Assembly: GCA_025331125.1 (NCBI GenBank)
Contig: JAOALB010000088.1
Location: forward strand, 124,001 to 188,000
Direction of reading: 5' to 3'
Source: Mycogone perniciosa
Lineage: Eukaryota; Ascomycota; Sordariomycetes; Hypocreales; Hypocreaceae
DNA length: 64,000 nt
Shown here one piece after another: positions 12,357 through 24,379 of this stretch. The position numbers were made by a program, and so were the translations under genes. Each line of letters opens with the position of its first letter. The stretch's first letter is position 1. Below the pieces are notes generated by a model, which was given only the letters and a program-made list of their open reading frames with translations, had not been told where the DNA came from and made no database searches.

Positions 12357-12608
12357 GAATCAAGAGGAAGAAAGTAGAAGACATACCTGTTCGTGGATAT
12401 TTCTTGTAGCCAAGTGTTGCCTTATTGGGGTGGGTTGATACAATAAACTTTCACGACTTCGCCATTCATCGTCACACAACTCATGTAGGCACGTCGGTAG
12501 GTCCGCTCATACAAATGCTATTCAATTGTCTCGTAACGGAAGGGATTCTACTTCCAAAGACTGACTTCTGGGGTATATATACATCAATGAATCAAACAGA
12601 CATAAGTC

Positions 12609-14497
12609 TTACTCAATTTGCTGCACCGTCTCACGCTCCTCCATCGCATACCTCTCCTTCTCATCCATCGCCATATCCTTCTCCTCGGCATCCTTGTTTC
12701 CGTACAAGCCAATCTTGTACCAAGGCAGATCGAACAAGCGATCCATGCTCTCCAGCGAGCGACCACCAGTCTCAGGCACGGAGAACCACACCCAGATACC
12801 GCCCAGGATGGTAACCGCAGCGAAGCACCAAAAGGTGCCCATCGGAGTGATGCCTCCATGGTCGGTCGTGAGCAACATGTTGGGCACAGCACGCGTGTTG
12901 CCGTACTGGTTCGCAAAGTGCAGAGTCATGGCGAACGACGTTGCCAGGGCACGAATGCGCAGCGGGTACAGTTCAGCAGTGAGGAGATACTGCATCGAGT
13001 TCCAGCCCAACGCCCAACCGGCACCCGAGACGTAGATCATGGCCACGGCGCCACGGCTGGCAGCGGCGAGGTGCTTGGGGATGACATAGTTGCTATCCTC
13101 TCCGAGTTCAGGCACGGCGGTAAGGAAGCCGGCGACGTAGATCATAGCAATGGCCTGGAGAGTAATGCCGCACAGCAGCGCGCGCTTCCGGCCGATGACG
13201 TCGACGAGGAAGAGAGCGCAGACCATGGCTGAGATAAATTTGACGATACCGAAGATGGCCGTGACAAGCAGACCCTGGCTAGATCCTGAGATGCCCAACA
13301 GCTTGAACAAATCCGGAGCGTAGATGGTGATGGATCCAGCGCCGGACCACTGAGACAGCAGCTGAACCATCGTAGACAGGTAGACTCGGTAGAAGTTGCT
13401 CTTGTCGAAGAACATCTCCTTGATCTTACCAAGCCAGCCAACACCCTGGCTAGCCTCAAGTTCGTGGTCAAGCGCGGCCTGAATGGCGGCGATCTCGGCG
13501 ACAACGTACTCGCTGTCGGGAGACTGATTGCGCAGGCGGGCCATGATGTGGATTGCCTTCTCTGACTGGCCCTCCTTGACGAGGTAGCGCGGCGACTCGT
13601 ACTGGAACAGCGTGAGAATGAAGATGAGGCCAGCCATCATGATGTGCAGACTGGTGGGGATGAGCCACTGGTTGACATCGTTGTCCGAGACGTTAAGGTG
13701 GGTTCCATAGTTGGCAAAATATGCGAGCACAATGCCGATATAGACAGCGCCGGTGAAGAAACAGGTGCAGAGACCACGGACACTTGCAGGAGCAATCTCT
13801 GCAATGTAGACGGGACTGGCAGAAGAGGAATGTTAGCACAGAGAAGAGGTTGCGCAATGCTCTTCCACATATATATATATATATATATGCTGAAGAGCAT
13901 CCGCCAAGGAGTCCAAGACGCTTAACGCTTACCCCACGACAGGAGTCTGTCCCACACCAAGACCAGCGATGAATCTGCCGGCATAGATTGCGCCAAGATT
14001 GCCCTTGACACCACCAGCCATAAAAATGGCGATTCCGACCGACCACAGGACACATAAGACACGGGTGGCTTGGATACGACCGATACGGTCGCAAATCAGG
14101 AACGCACTATGGACAAGAGAGAAAAGTCGCATTGTTAGCTGCCGAATTACCGGTACGGTTGCATTCGTATGGGGACAGGCACTGCAGATGCATGCAAAAT
14201 GGCCTGTGTGTTGACTTACATCAGGGCGCCAGCAACAGAGCCGATCTGGACCATGGCAGAGACATTGGCCTTGATGTTGGCCTGCTCGACCGTGGAATAT
14301 GAGGCATAATCAATGGCGGTTTTGAAGGTCTTGGAGTTGAAGGCGCCAGAGATCAAGCCTTCGTCGATGCCTCGCGCCGCACCAAGCAATCCGAACGAGA
14401 GAACCGCGAACCAGAGCCGCCAGTTGAAGACGCCTGCGGGTTCACCCAGGTTGTTCAACCGGAAGATGTTGACGGGTTTTTTCACCCCTCCAGCCAT
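12609..14497 (-). CDS. MFS sugar/quinate-type transporter, 3 exons
   Basis: A 12-TM major facilitator of the sugar porter family, closest in pattern to fungal quinate permeases (qutD-like). Exons are 14497-14220, 14106-13933 and 13815-12609, giving 552 codons. Both introns (113 and 117 nt) have GTAAGT/GTAAGC donors and TAG/CAG acceptors and restore the frame exactly. The N terminus MAGGVKKPVNIFRLNNLGEP is typical of this subgroup. Other landmarks are GAARGIDEGLISG in TM1, DRIGR in loop 2-3, PVYIAEIAP, ESPRYLVKEG near residue 225, a central loop of about 60 residues, GRKRA in loop 8-9, and the PETGGRSLESMD signature at the end of TM12. It lies in the plasma membrane and imports a sugar or quinate-like acid. 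It converges with the MlrC-family gene, with about 250 bases between the stop codons. Confidence 0.92.
13869..13888. repeat. (AT)10 microsatellite inside transporter intron 2
   Basis: Twenty bases of pure AT dinucleotide lie within the second intron of the MFS gene (13816-13932). The intron boundaries are unaffected. Confidence 0.95.
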
Positions 14498-15888
14498 TTT
14501 GGAATGCGGATTGGGAGGATGCTGTGCAGTCTGTCTGTCTGTTTGCCCCTTCGGAAAACTTTCTCGGAAAACCTAACGGACGAGAGAGGCGCCAGCGACG
14601 ACCATCAGACCTTCTTTCGCTCTGCAGGGAGACGGCCAGCCTTTATATATGTCTGCATATCCCTTGCAAAAGTTGGGGAACCTCCGAAATCTCAGACTCC
14701 AGGTTCTGGAGGCCCGTATCCGCACATCCTGCGGCGGATCAGCATCCAATCATGACCGTGTATTTCCTTCAACTCTCAAAGGAATGGCCCTTGCTCCGCG
14801 GACCCAACAAACAAACAAATATTGCTAGTACTACGGAATACTAGCCAGCCAACCAGCACACAAGCTTAAATCGTCCCCCGCACATCGTTTGTCTTTGTTT
14901 GTGATGAACGCACGTGTGTCCCCCACAAACCCGCCTCCTCATACGACTCGAGGCCTCCACATCTTCGCTCTGATACGCGGTCCCGCGCTCTCGCGGGTCC
15001 GCAAAGGGGGGACTGAGGGTAAATTTCAAATCCGGGGCCTCGCGGGGAAATACGCCGCCCACACAAGGTCCTCGGGGTCGGCAAGAATTGGAGTCAGCTC
15101 GGTCAACGTCCGTTGCCCAGACTTGCTTCCTTCGCGGTCTTTGGCGACGGGCCAACGACGTCTGATCCTAGAAATCCCGTGTTTTCTTCTAGCGGATCGG
15201 CGGCTGAGTCGGTAAAAGCTGAGAAGGGGAAATATGAGTACAATACTCCGTACTCGTGGCTCCTGGTTGCTGGGATCAGGTCCCTCACTGTTGCATCCGC
15301 AAGAATAGCCCGTTCGGCCCGGCCTATGTCTCACCCTTCCCATTCATGCACAGCTGATGGCCCGCTGTAACCCAACCCCGCACTATCTTGCGTAATTGGG
15401 GTTTGGGAGCATGATCAAGATAGTAATCCCATTGTACGGAGTACACAAGGAGCTAAATGCAACTGCTCTGCGATGACGTCTAAATGCCACAAGGTTAGGC
15501 AGTTGGGGGCACTTCGCACTCTAATGACATATGTACTCGTAGTATTAATATCGCCGGTCAGCAATACCCCGGCATTTGGGACGCTTAAGCCGCCGCTATT
15601 GTCTGGCCTAAGCTGGAAATCTGTAAACAACTGCGGAGTGCTTGACTAGTAACACGAGAACGTCCGGACCTAAGGCACCCTGGTGGCTTGGCAGCGAGAA
15701 GGGAATATGCCGAATGCTGTAATCCTAGCATGCAGGCAAACAGCATTTGTAGGCCTGACTAATAAATGTGGATTAATGTGGGAGCGGCGTTGTCCCAATA
15801 TGGGATTGTGGATGATGCACCTCGTACTTCGCACCGACATCAGGGATGTAATAGTGCTCGTAGGCGTCGGTGGCACACAAGATGCAGC
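14498..15888. other. Intergenic: transporter promoter and downstream flank of the Pnk gene
   Basis: No supported gene. It contains the upstream region of the MFS transporter and two copies of the TACGGAGTA/TACTCCGTA word (15244, 15435). Confidence 0.45.
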
Positions 15889-17462
15889 TCAGATCCAATA
15901 CCGACCCCAGATGGAATACTCTTCCTCTGTTCCGCGAAATTGAAAATGGATCTCTGTCACGTCCTGAAATCCCTCCTTGACTTTTGGCTCTCTGAATCTC
16001 GAGGCGAACCCGGTGAAAGCTAGTTTGGGCAGGCTCTGTCTCTCTTCCGGATTTAAGGCGCGGTTGTGTGCTCGAACTGAGTCGTTGTGCTCGCACACTG
16101 CTGTAGGCGTTGAGAACCACACACACCTAATGGGAATCTTGGCCTTGTTGGCTAGGTCTATCCACAAACCTCGGGTGTCAGGATCTGGGTTAGTGTTGTC
16201 TACATCACGAAGGTCAGAAAACCATGTTTTGTCATGTCTGTGGGTGAGTGGGTGGGGGAAACAAGGGTCAGCCAACCCTTCACGAGTCGGTTCCCCAAAC
16301 CGGACAAATGAGGCAACGTACCTATGGCGATCGACTCGCCGTCTTTGAGGAGCTCTCGCGCAACTTGAATGCATTTGTCGCGAGTCTTGAGGGTGTCCTG
16401 GTTTATTCGCTCATAGCCAAGTGGCTTGAGAACTTTCCAGTAAAAGGTGCTCTTCCCGGCTCCAGGAGGCCCACAGAACAAGACAATTTCTTTGTCATTT
16501 TTCTTCGTGAAAAGGTTATCGGCCGTCTCCGAAATTGCTGTTCCTTTTTCAACGCCAAATGGAAAGCTGGCCAGGTCGAACTCCCGCGCAAACTCTCTCG
16601 GCTTCTCTCCGAGGAAAAACTCCTCTGGCGTCGAATACTTGATTCCAACATTGTGAGCGAAGTTCCTATCCGAACAGCTAAAGTCTTTTGCTGTCACTGC
16701 CGTGCTGCCATTCGCCTTGCCAAGCGAGGCCGTTCGGCCACCGGCGTCCCCAACGAAGAAGCTCGCTTGTATATCCAACTCTTCCTCTGAAATTCCATAG
16801 TCCTTGCACAATTCCTTCCACATGCCTGCTCTAGGCTTCCTGTATATATCTTTCGCCGTAGCTGCATATATTGTCGTCGGTAGGTCAAGATTGGTCAGCA
16901 CGGCATTGCATTTCTGCTTAAAGTCACCGACGCGCTTCTGAACAGAAGCTTTCGGTCCCTTGAAGTTGGGTTCGAAGTGTAGTGTCAATCCGGCCTGATT
17001 GGATAGAATGACAACCTGGTAGCCTTCATCTGTATATAGTCCTCGTAGCCTCTCTCGCACTCGGCTATCCCACCACTTCCAGTCTGTCGCATCAGAAGCG
17101 TGCTTCTTGCCCGAGGATGTTTTTATTAGCGTCGAATCGAGGTCAAATGCAGCTATCTTGCGCCGCTTCGTCTGGCTCTTGTCGTCGTCTGTTTCTGGCT
17201 GATATTTGCCAACTAGCAAGGTTGCGGGGGTATCGGGATTAGGTGCACGCTCTGACCATATCGTTCGATCTTTCGGCTTCTGTGACATAGGTGTGAAGAA
17301 ACTTGCGATAGCGGACTCTGAAATACGTTTAGCAGAAGGCTATTTGCGCCGAGGCGGTTCGATTTTACTTGTGGTCGTGCTCTTTACGGCTCTCTTCAGT
17401 GGAGGGGGAGAGATCGGAGCGCCAGGCTCTTTGCGCTTCTTCGGCGGACTCGATGGGGCCAT
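15889..17462 (-). CDS. Polynucleotide kinase 3'-phosphatase (PNKP/Pnk1-like), 3 exons
   Basis: A nuclear DNA-end-repair enzyme that removes 3'-phosphates and phosphorylates 5'-hydroxyls at strand breaks. The proposed exons are 17462-17369, 17317-16322 and 16199-15889, giving 466 codons. Intron 1 is 51 nt (donor GTAAAA, acceptor TTTCAG, TGCTAAAC branch-like site); intron 2 is 122 nt (donor GTACGT, acceptor GTAG). The N terminus is a basic, proline-rich nuclear-localisation-like stretch (SPPKKRKEPG, SPPPLKR), then KSAIASFFTP at residues 32-41. The HAD phosphatase motif FDLDSTLI (nucleophile about D90) is followed by ILSNQAG and FVGDAGGR. The kinase P-loop GPPGAGKST is near residue 311. Met at 17288 would give a shorter enzyme without the N-terminal region; the upstream exon is supported by exact splice phase and by family-like sequence. 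It is divergent from Med18. Confidence 0.92.
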
Positions 17463-17835
17463 TTTGCGACTAGAAAAGCTCCGCAAGAATGTCTGCCGTA
17501 TTTGAATCGTGGATTCGAAAGACGAAGCACGTAATAGCAACCACATGGACGCAACAGATGTGCGAAGTTGTGAGGTTTAGGTAGCCAAGCGCGAAGGCGT
17601 GACTCCAACAGGCGAGCTCAACGCGTGGTCACGTGTGTATATGAAGATAGGCCAGCCCAAAGCACGCAGCCCTGAGCTTCGCTTTACTTTTACCAAGACC
17701 AGATAAATGAACCGCAAATAACAACATCTCCTCAAAGCTGTTGATATTGTTGATATCCAGAATTGCCACCCGAAGCAACGGATCGTTTATCCACGAGACC
17801 ACATTCAATCCCACATCAGGCCTCCAAGTGCCATC
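17463..17835. promoter_or_regulatory. Shared promoter region between the Pnk-like and Med18 genes
   Basis: The 373 bases between the two divergent start codons must contain both promoters. No TATA box or recognised factor site stands out. I call it from gene arrangement only. Confidence 0.5.
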
Positions 17836-18735
17836 ATGTACGAGCTATTTCTCACTGCGCTGGTCGAGGACAGCGACCTCAGCTCAGCCCTTGCTATCCT
17901 AGGCGGCTACTGTTCTATGCAGCCATGGGAGTCTGTCAGCCGGGTGCTTTATTTCCAGGGCCCTCCTCGACCAGCTGGCATCAATCAGACCTCCATCGAG
18001 AAACCCATGCGCAAAGATGCCATGTTCCTCTGGAAAGAGCTGCACCAGAACCTCGCTCGGCAATCCTTTGTCCTCCAGGCCCGGTATGAAATTCTGAAGG
18101 ACCGAGATATGGGCCCCTCTGCGGAGCCAGTCGACCTCGACTCGGTGCCTGGCATGCTGAGGTGGACAGACTTTCCGGATCCCCCGCGTCTCCATCCAAT
18201 TCTCACTCAGCGCAAGAAGGTTGAGCTTTGGGAACAGAGAAATTTGCCTTCCGTGATGCGGGATAACAATCACCAGCAAGTCTTTTTACCCATTGAGCCG
18301 TATTTTCACAATTTCTAATCGCTTCATTTCAGGTTCAAAACGGAAACAATTGAGGAAATGTATCGCTTCTTCCGTGATGATATTGAGTTCTGCCTCGTCA
18401 GACACTATTTCCTCGGTCCTATTCAAGATTATGGCCCACTCATATCTCGGCCAGTGCCTTCATCTGGCCCAAGGCCCAGCTTGCCTGCCTGGGAATCCTT
18501 GACGCGCGTGGATATGCAGAATCGATGGTTCTTGCTAGTCAAGGCGCATGTCCTCCTGGATAACAAGCCCGATGAGATCAAAAAGGCGCAAGATCAATTG
18601 CTAAAACTCCGTGCTGAGCTTGACGGAGTATTTGACTTCAGGCCGATTGACAGGAAGGTACATGACACCCGAGTGGCCATGCAACAGCAGGGTGTCCAAG
18701 CATTGCCGCAGAAGGTGCTCCTAGGGAAGTCTTGA
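17836..18735 (+). CDS. srb5: Mediator of RNA polymerase II transcription subunit 18
   Basis: Med18/Srb5 is a head-module subunit of the Mediator complex in the nucleus, pairing with Med20. The exons are 17836-18275 and 18333-18735, 280 codons, within the usual size for fungal Med18. The N terminus MYELFLTALVEDSDLSSAL, the RVLYFQGPPRP motif, LWKELHQNLARQSFVLQARYE and the C-terminal VDMQNRWFLLVKAHVLL are characteristic. The 57-nt intron ends in TTTCAG with a CTAAT branch site. Only a GC donor (CA|GCAAGT at 18276) keeps the downstream frame FKTETIEEMYRFF; the nearby GT donor (GTCTTT) shifts it. This is therefore a GC-AG intron. Confidence 0.93.
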
Positions 18736-20057
18736 GAAAAGCCTGATATGCTATTTTCATTCATCTTGTGTTCAGAGTTGGTCGCTAGGCATTGCCTCTT
18801 GGCAGCGATCTCTAAACCACTGGGGACTCAAGCTTTCTCTCATAGATGACAGTTCTTACATCCATTTGACATTCTCCCATTGAACCGCCATCGCCATCGC
18901 CATCATTCAAACCCCGACTTTGGAAGAAGACTACGCTGAGCTGCGAAAGAAGTCGATGTCTTAGGCAAGAGAATACTGGCCAAACCGCATGCGTTGAAGT
19001 CGCGGACCAACACCCTATGCTTGGTAAATGCCCTACAAACAATACTACTCCGTTCGTGCACAGGTAATTGAACGGAGCATGAGCTGGCATCACGTTGACG
19101 CCAATTTTAATGCCTCGTATCGACGCCTATGATCTCTGGGCAGGATTTACTCAGTGTGCAGCCTAAATCCATCTTGCAGTCTCCTACTTGGGTTCACTTT
19201 AAACGTGGTGGGGGTACGCAACTCAGGGAGTATGTCGCAATGTGCATCGCGCCTCATAGAACGGAAAGGCCTTGGAGAGGATTCAATTCGTCTCATGATA
19301 GTCGCTTACACCTCATCACCAACACGCCAAGCAATTGAAAGTCTACACAACCCTTTTGGCATGTAATATCCTTTTGCGTGTGATCCTTGACCATTTCCTA
19401 CCAATTTCTCAACGAGCTGCCCATCCATAACCCAATTAGCGATATTAATCCAACAAGCATTTTCCAACAGGAGGCCGGAAGCTTCTGATCAGCCTGAATA
19501 AGGTGATTGTCAGGAATAGAGTCGGCACGCAGGTGAATGGTGCCATCCTTACGGCTTCTCCTTTGCAGGCTCCCTCTCCTAAGTGTCGTCACCGCGAGTG
19601 ATAGACACATCTCGTGGATATGACGGAGGTGTAGATTGGGGAGCGCTGGTGTGCGCATGGCCAGGATTCGCAGGGGCCTGATCCTGAGAGTCGGGTTTCT
19701 CATGATCCTAATTCACAGTGTAGTTTTTCAGCAAAGATACGTCAATCAGCCAATCTGGTTAGGCGACTGTATTCCTGTGCCACGAGTGGTGACTTTGTAC
19801 CATCAAGGAAGCCTACTTGTGCACATTAGCCTAGACGAAAGATCCTACCATGTATATCCAGTCTTGCGTACTTTTCACATCAACGGAAGTGGCAAACAGA
19901 GGCCCCAAATGTCAAAAGCGTCATGGTATATTGCAATAAAGGCTTATTATCGAGAAACTAAAGGTATACAGTCATCAATGATACATCGTGCGGCAGCATC
20001 ATGACTTCTATTCAATCCTACTACACACCCAGCATTCACAAAACAGCGAAATCCCGT
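18736..20057. other. Intergenic, no supported gene
   Basis: Short open frames on both strands without domains, signal peptides or splice support. Confidence 0.4.
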
Positions 20058-20602
20058 TTACAGGGAAACACCCAGGATCTTATCAAGGCCCGAAATGCCA
20101 AGGGCGTGCTCGATGGAGTCGAAGGCACCGCCAGTGGCAGACTTGACATAGGCATCAACAGCAGAGATGTCGACGTTCTGCTTGCGGAGGGCAACAGCCT
20201 CACCAATGACCTGGACGGTGTTGGTGGGGACGCCGGTCTGGAGGAGGGTGACGAGCTTCTGAGCGAAGGGGACACCAAGATCCTTCTCAATCTGTTTGAG
20301 AAACATTAGCTTCTGCTGTATGTGCGGGGGGGATGTATCAAGCCTAATACATACCTTGTTGAGGGAGTCACCAAGAAGATCCTTGAGACGAGTCTCAAGA
20401 AGGCCGACGTTGGGCTGGGCCTGCTGGGCAGCAGATTGAATGGCAGAGCCCACCTCAGTGACAAGGGATTGCGTAGGCAAAGCTTCTGGATGTCAGTCAA
20501 AAGCATTATTACAGGAGATGTGGTTTGTGCCATACCGATGGGGGAGGCGAGGCCAGAGCCAGCAATAGCGGCCATGACAACAGCGACAAAGGTGAAACGC
20601 AT
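20058..20602 (-). CDS. Small secreted protein, cysteine-free, 3 exons
   Basis: The exons 20602-20536, 20485-20355 and 20291-20058 join to 143 codons, with introns of 50 and 63 nt (donors GTATGG and GTATGT, acceptors CCAG and ACAG). The N terminus is a clear signal peptide (MRFTFVAVVMAAIAGSGLASP). The mature part of about 120 residues is Ala/Leu/Val-rich and predicted helical, with segments LPTQSLVTEVGSAIQSAAQQ, LLETRLKDLLGDSLNKIEKD and DKILGVSL at the end, and no cysteine. It could be a cell-wall or surface-associated protein or an effector-like protein, but I do not recognise a family. Intron phases and frame continuity strongly support the gene model. Confidence 0.8.
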
Positions 20603-22133
20603 TTTGGCGGTGGAAGGGATTAGAGATTAAGTCTTAAGTATTGAAGAATTGTTTTGTAAAGGAGTGACTGAAGTTGGAAAACTTCGTGGAGTTGATAGAG
20701 CGAGATACTAAAGGAGTGACTGGAGCGAATTGCTTGCTGAATCGACTCCATGAAATCGGCGGGAGAAGAGGTCCTCCTTATACTCGTCTCTCACCCTTGG
20801 CCGTTGGATTGACTGTTGGGTCTTGATGCCATCTTGTTGGTGCAGAGTAACATCGTGTCTATGATGACATCTTACATGCGGAGGTCCTAATCCTCTTACT
20901 ATCCACTACCTCTGATGTGATCGGCAGTTCCTGATATTGGGAGTAGTGGTCTCACCATGTAAGGTGAACCCCTGCACCACGTGCGCTCCAACTCGCGCGC
21001 ACATCAACGACTCAGACCCTTCCATGTACGGAGTATTCCAGAAGGCACTGCAGTGTGACGATAAGCATGCATGTACACTTTTGAGATGTCATCATGCGCT
21101 CACACGGATCGCAACATAAGGGGGAAATTGTGATCGGTCTGATGGCCTGCTTAGTGAGAAGCTCTACCAACGGATAGCTAATTTCCAACAGCATCACGGG
21201 AGAAAATACGGAGTGACAAAGGAAACAATTGGAGCGATCACATAATTATGCGCGGAATTAGCAATGGCGGGCGTCTGTACGAGTAAACACCCGTATCCGG
21301 GGAATCGGGGAATGGCTCGTCTGCTGGTGATTGTTGTGAAATTGAGTGGTATTATTACAACATGATGATCACTTCTTCCATCGTAGGGTCGCTAAACCTC
21401 GTCTGGGGTGGTTTTATTATTGATCACAATGCTAATCGCCTTTAGCAAACAAGCATCTGTCAAGACATTACTAGTTATTTCTTAGTCGCCCGTTGTTCGG
21501 TAAGTAGGTGAATGTGCCGCTATTATCGCCGTTGCCGTCCAACCCTATCAATCACATCTTTGCTTTCAAGTATCTTCCATGGACCCTGTCATCTATCTCT
21601 CTTTCTTTTAACAGATAACTTCGCTCAGGTGTGGCTGCTTACTTTATCAATGCGCTTCGGTGCTATTATGTCTCAGACTGTCAGCGACAGACACATCGTC
21701 AGCGGGAGCCAGAAAGTGCGGGTGAAATGTCCCACCAGTGAATTGGCTAAGTGAAGCGCCGAGCGAGATTGGCGACTACGGTCCTATGGTCTCGTTTGCG
21801 CGATTGGTATTTGGGTGTGGAGTGCAGAGAGCACATCCCAATCTCATTCCCCCATCGATGCTACGTTGGAACAATAAAGATAGTGTTGGCATTGATATGT
21901 ACTCGTACTCCGTGCAAGAGTAGTACTAGTATATGACCGAAAAAATAGTCTATCCAGGATGCTAATCGGGTATTCCTGAAGTCATCTCCATTGTGTGTGT
22001 GATGTGTGTGGTGTGTGTGGTGTGTGTCCTGTTCAACCCATCCTCTGTCATATTCATCATCCAATTTCTCATGGCTCATGATAACAAATGTGACCCAATC
22101 TCCGCTGCGGGCATAGCCCGTAATGTCCATGCA
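20603..22133. other. Intergenic; contains a TG-rich microsatellite near 21995-22030
   Basis: No gene is supported. An imperfect (TG)n tract with GATG/GGTG interruptions occurs at about 21993-22028, and one TACGGAGTA word at 21027. The promoter of the secreted-protein gene lies just above 20603. Confidence 0.4.
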
Positions 22134-23808
22134 TCATGGAGAGGATGAAGACGAAGTCGGCTTCACCGTTGCTTCTACCCTCGTTGCCTTTGGCGTTCCC
22201 TCCACCTCCTTCTGGAACTTCCACTTCCCAGCCTCCAGTCGCTCAGCAGATTGCCTCACCATGCTGATGATGACCTCAAGAGGGTACTCCTGCAGAATCA
22301 ACCCAGGTGTGGCTAAATCGTCGCGGAACTCGCCCAACTCCGCCTCGGCATGATTGAGTGCAGCGGTGGTAATTTTCATCACATCTGAAGAGGTTCCGTA
22401 GAAGGTGGTCATGTCTTTCAACAGCGTCTCGTGCGATTGATAGCGCTCATGGTCGTCGGGGTGTGCAAGCCGTGTCCACAGTTCGCCCAGGATATCCATT
22501 CGAGGCAAATCGCCCATCTCGTCGGTCACGATCTCCTGGATACGATCGAGGGTTTCTTGGATGGTGTCGAGGCTGTGGGAAAGTTCAAATGCATCATCTA
22601 TGAGCAGCTTGACCTTATCGCTGATTCGACTCACAGTGTTGACAAAGATCTTCTTGACTTGCTTTTCGATATCCTTCGGATTCCCCAGGTCGAAGGCCGC
22701 CAAAGGACGGATGGCTGAGAATATCCGTGTCGACAGCGCTTGCGGGTTTCGCTGGCGTTCGGCAATGCCTTCGAGTGCCTTCACGGCGTAATCGTCAAAG
22801 GTTTTGGCCGTATCGATTGACTTGCCAACTCTGGCTGTGAATCGTGACAAACCCCTGGAAAATTCTTGAGTTACAGAGAGAAAATCACGGGAAATTCGGA
22901 AGCCAGCAAGCTTACTTGGATGTCTTTTTGGTATCGCGGATGAGCGCTTCCAGCTCCCGTGCAAGCTCCTGTTTGCGCGGAAGATCGCTCGTCGTAACAC
23001 GAATCTTGAGATCCCGGACAGCAAACTCATGAAAGACCATGTCTCGCGCGAGATCATAGCTTTGGCCAACTTGGCTCATGACATCGAGGAGTCCGGCTTG
23101 AGATGTGACCGCCTTGGAGACATCGATCGAGGCATCCATGACCATTGGTGGACACCATGATATGTAGGATCCGATGAATGGCGTGCTGCACACCGTCGTC
23201 GTCGCGGATATTCCAATGGTGTAGACGCGAACGAACGAGGTCGAGAGGATCATCCACAGGATGTAACTAAAAAGCAGAAATTTCCCAAACGCATAAGTCC
23301 CTCTGAGAAATCTGGGGAGAGCCATGGCCAGTGTCCAGGTATCGCTCGCGACATCCGAAAGGAGTGAGCCCTCGGGCTGTCGGATTGGTCGTCGCTCACT
23401 ACGAACGTAGTCGTCGTCCTTTCTGCCAAGGAGCTGGCCTATAGCTGTATCACTGGAGATGGAGCCATCTTGCAAACCTTGCAGCAGCTGCCGCAAGGCT
23501 CGCTCGGCAGATGTTTTCCTATCGCTCGATGGTCTCTCGTTGAGGGCAGAGCTACTCCTCAGCTCTCCCAACAGCTGCGTCAACAATGTATCGCTGGAGT
23601 TGGGCTTAGGCTCGCTATCCTGCCCGGCTGGTCGACCTGTGGCAGTCCGGCTGCGATGCCTTCGGCGCACAGTCGTAGCTGCTCCAGCGCGACCTCGGGG
23701 TGCGTCTTCTTCGGAAAAATCTGACATTTCAGGCGTATTGAGCTCATCCAGTGTGTTTCCTTTCGGGCGAGAAGGCTTGTTCGGGACAGCAGCGAATGTC
23801 ATCTCCAA
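22134..23808 (-). CDS. Conserved-looking fungal protein with one membrane segment, 2 exons
   Basis: The exons 23808-22916 and 22854-22134 give 537 codons; the 61-nt intron has donor GTAAGC and acceptor TTCCAG and restores the frame (TSK|GLSRF). The first 150 residues are polar and probably disordered, with an Arg-rich patch (TTVRRRHRSRTATGR) and repeated LLxxL-type helices (LLTQLLGELRS, LRQLLQGLQDG, AIGQLLGRKDD). A hydrophobic stretch at about residues 172-215 (FGKFLLFSYILWMILSTSF onward) is one or two membrane segments. The C-terminal half is helical and coiled-coil-like, with charged heptad-like stretches (HSLDTIQETLDRIQEIV) and a Thr/Ser tail. I do not recognise the family or its role. Alternative start: Met3. 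Confidence 0.8.
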
Positions 23809-24379
23809 GTCGTTGGTGTCTGTGTGTGATGTATGTATATAAACAGATGAAGAATGAATAAAACGAGAAAATTTGCCGAATTTAGGGTGTTTGATAGAGT
23901 GAAGAGATGGCGTTACTGTAAACGATGGTCTAGTCAGGCGAGTTCCCAGGGGAGCTTCTCTGGTGATGTAAAGGGGATGTCATGGATGATCGACAAACTA
24001 TGGTGTGAGCTGTCGTGTGGCAAGCCGCAGCGCAGCATGTCAAATATAGGAGAAATAGGCTTGAAACTCCATAGTTATTACTGGAGCTTTATGGTTTGCA
24101 CATATGCAAGCAAGCCTGAACAAAAAAGACCTGAAAGCATGTTTGACTGCAAGTGTGCGTTGGTTGGGCGGGCACACGTCACTTTGAATGCCCAACAAGG
24201 TGGAATCTATGTAGATGCTCCGTATGGAAGCACGCACGCACGGCATGATGCGGAGTTCGTAGGCCGGATTCGCGCGTACGAAGTATACGGCCAACTGATT
24301 CACGAGGCTGATGGGGTGCGCTTTTGATTAATTATTAGATAGTTACAGTCTCACACGTACGTACGTACGAAGTACTACA
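23809..24379. other. Intergenic
   Basis: One open frame runs 23854-24327 on the plus strand (157 codons) but has no recognisable feature. A run of ACGT repeats with a TACGAAGTA word lies at about 24357-24375. Confidence 0.35.

Noticed and set aside
23854..24327. 157-codon plus-strand frame as a gene
   Set aside because: No domain, signal or splice support; the composition looks random and it lies in a promoter-like gap.
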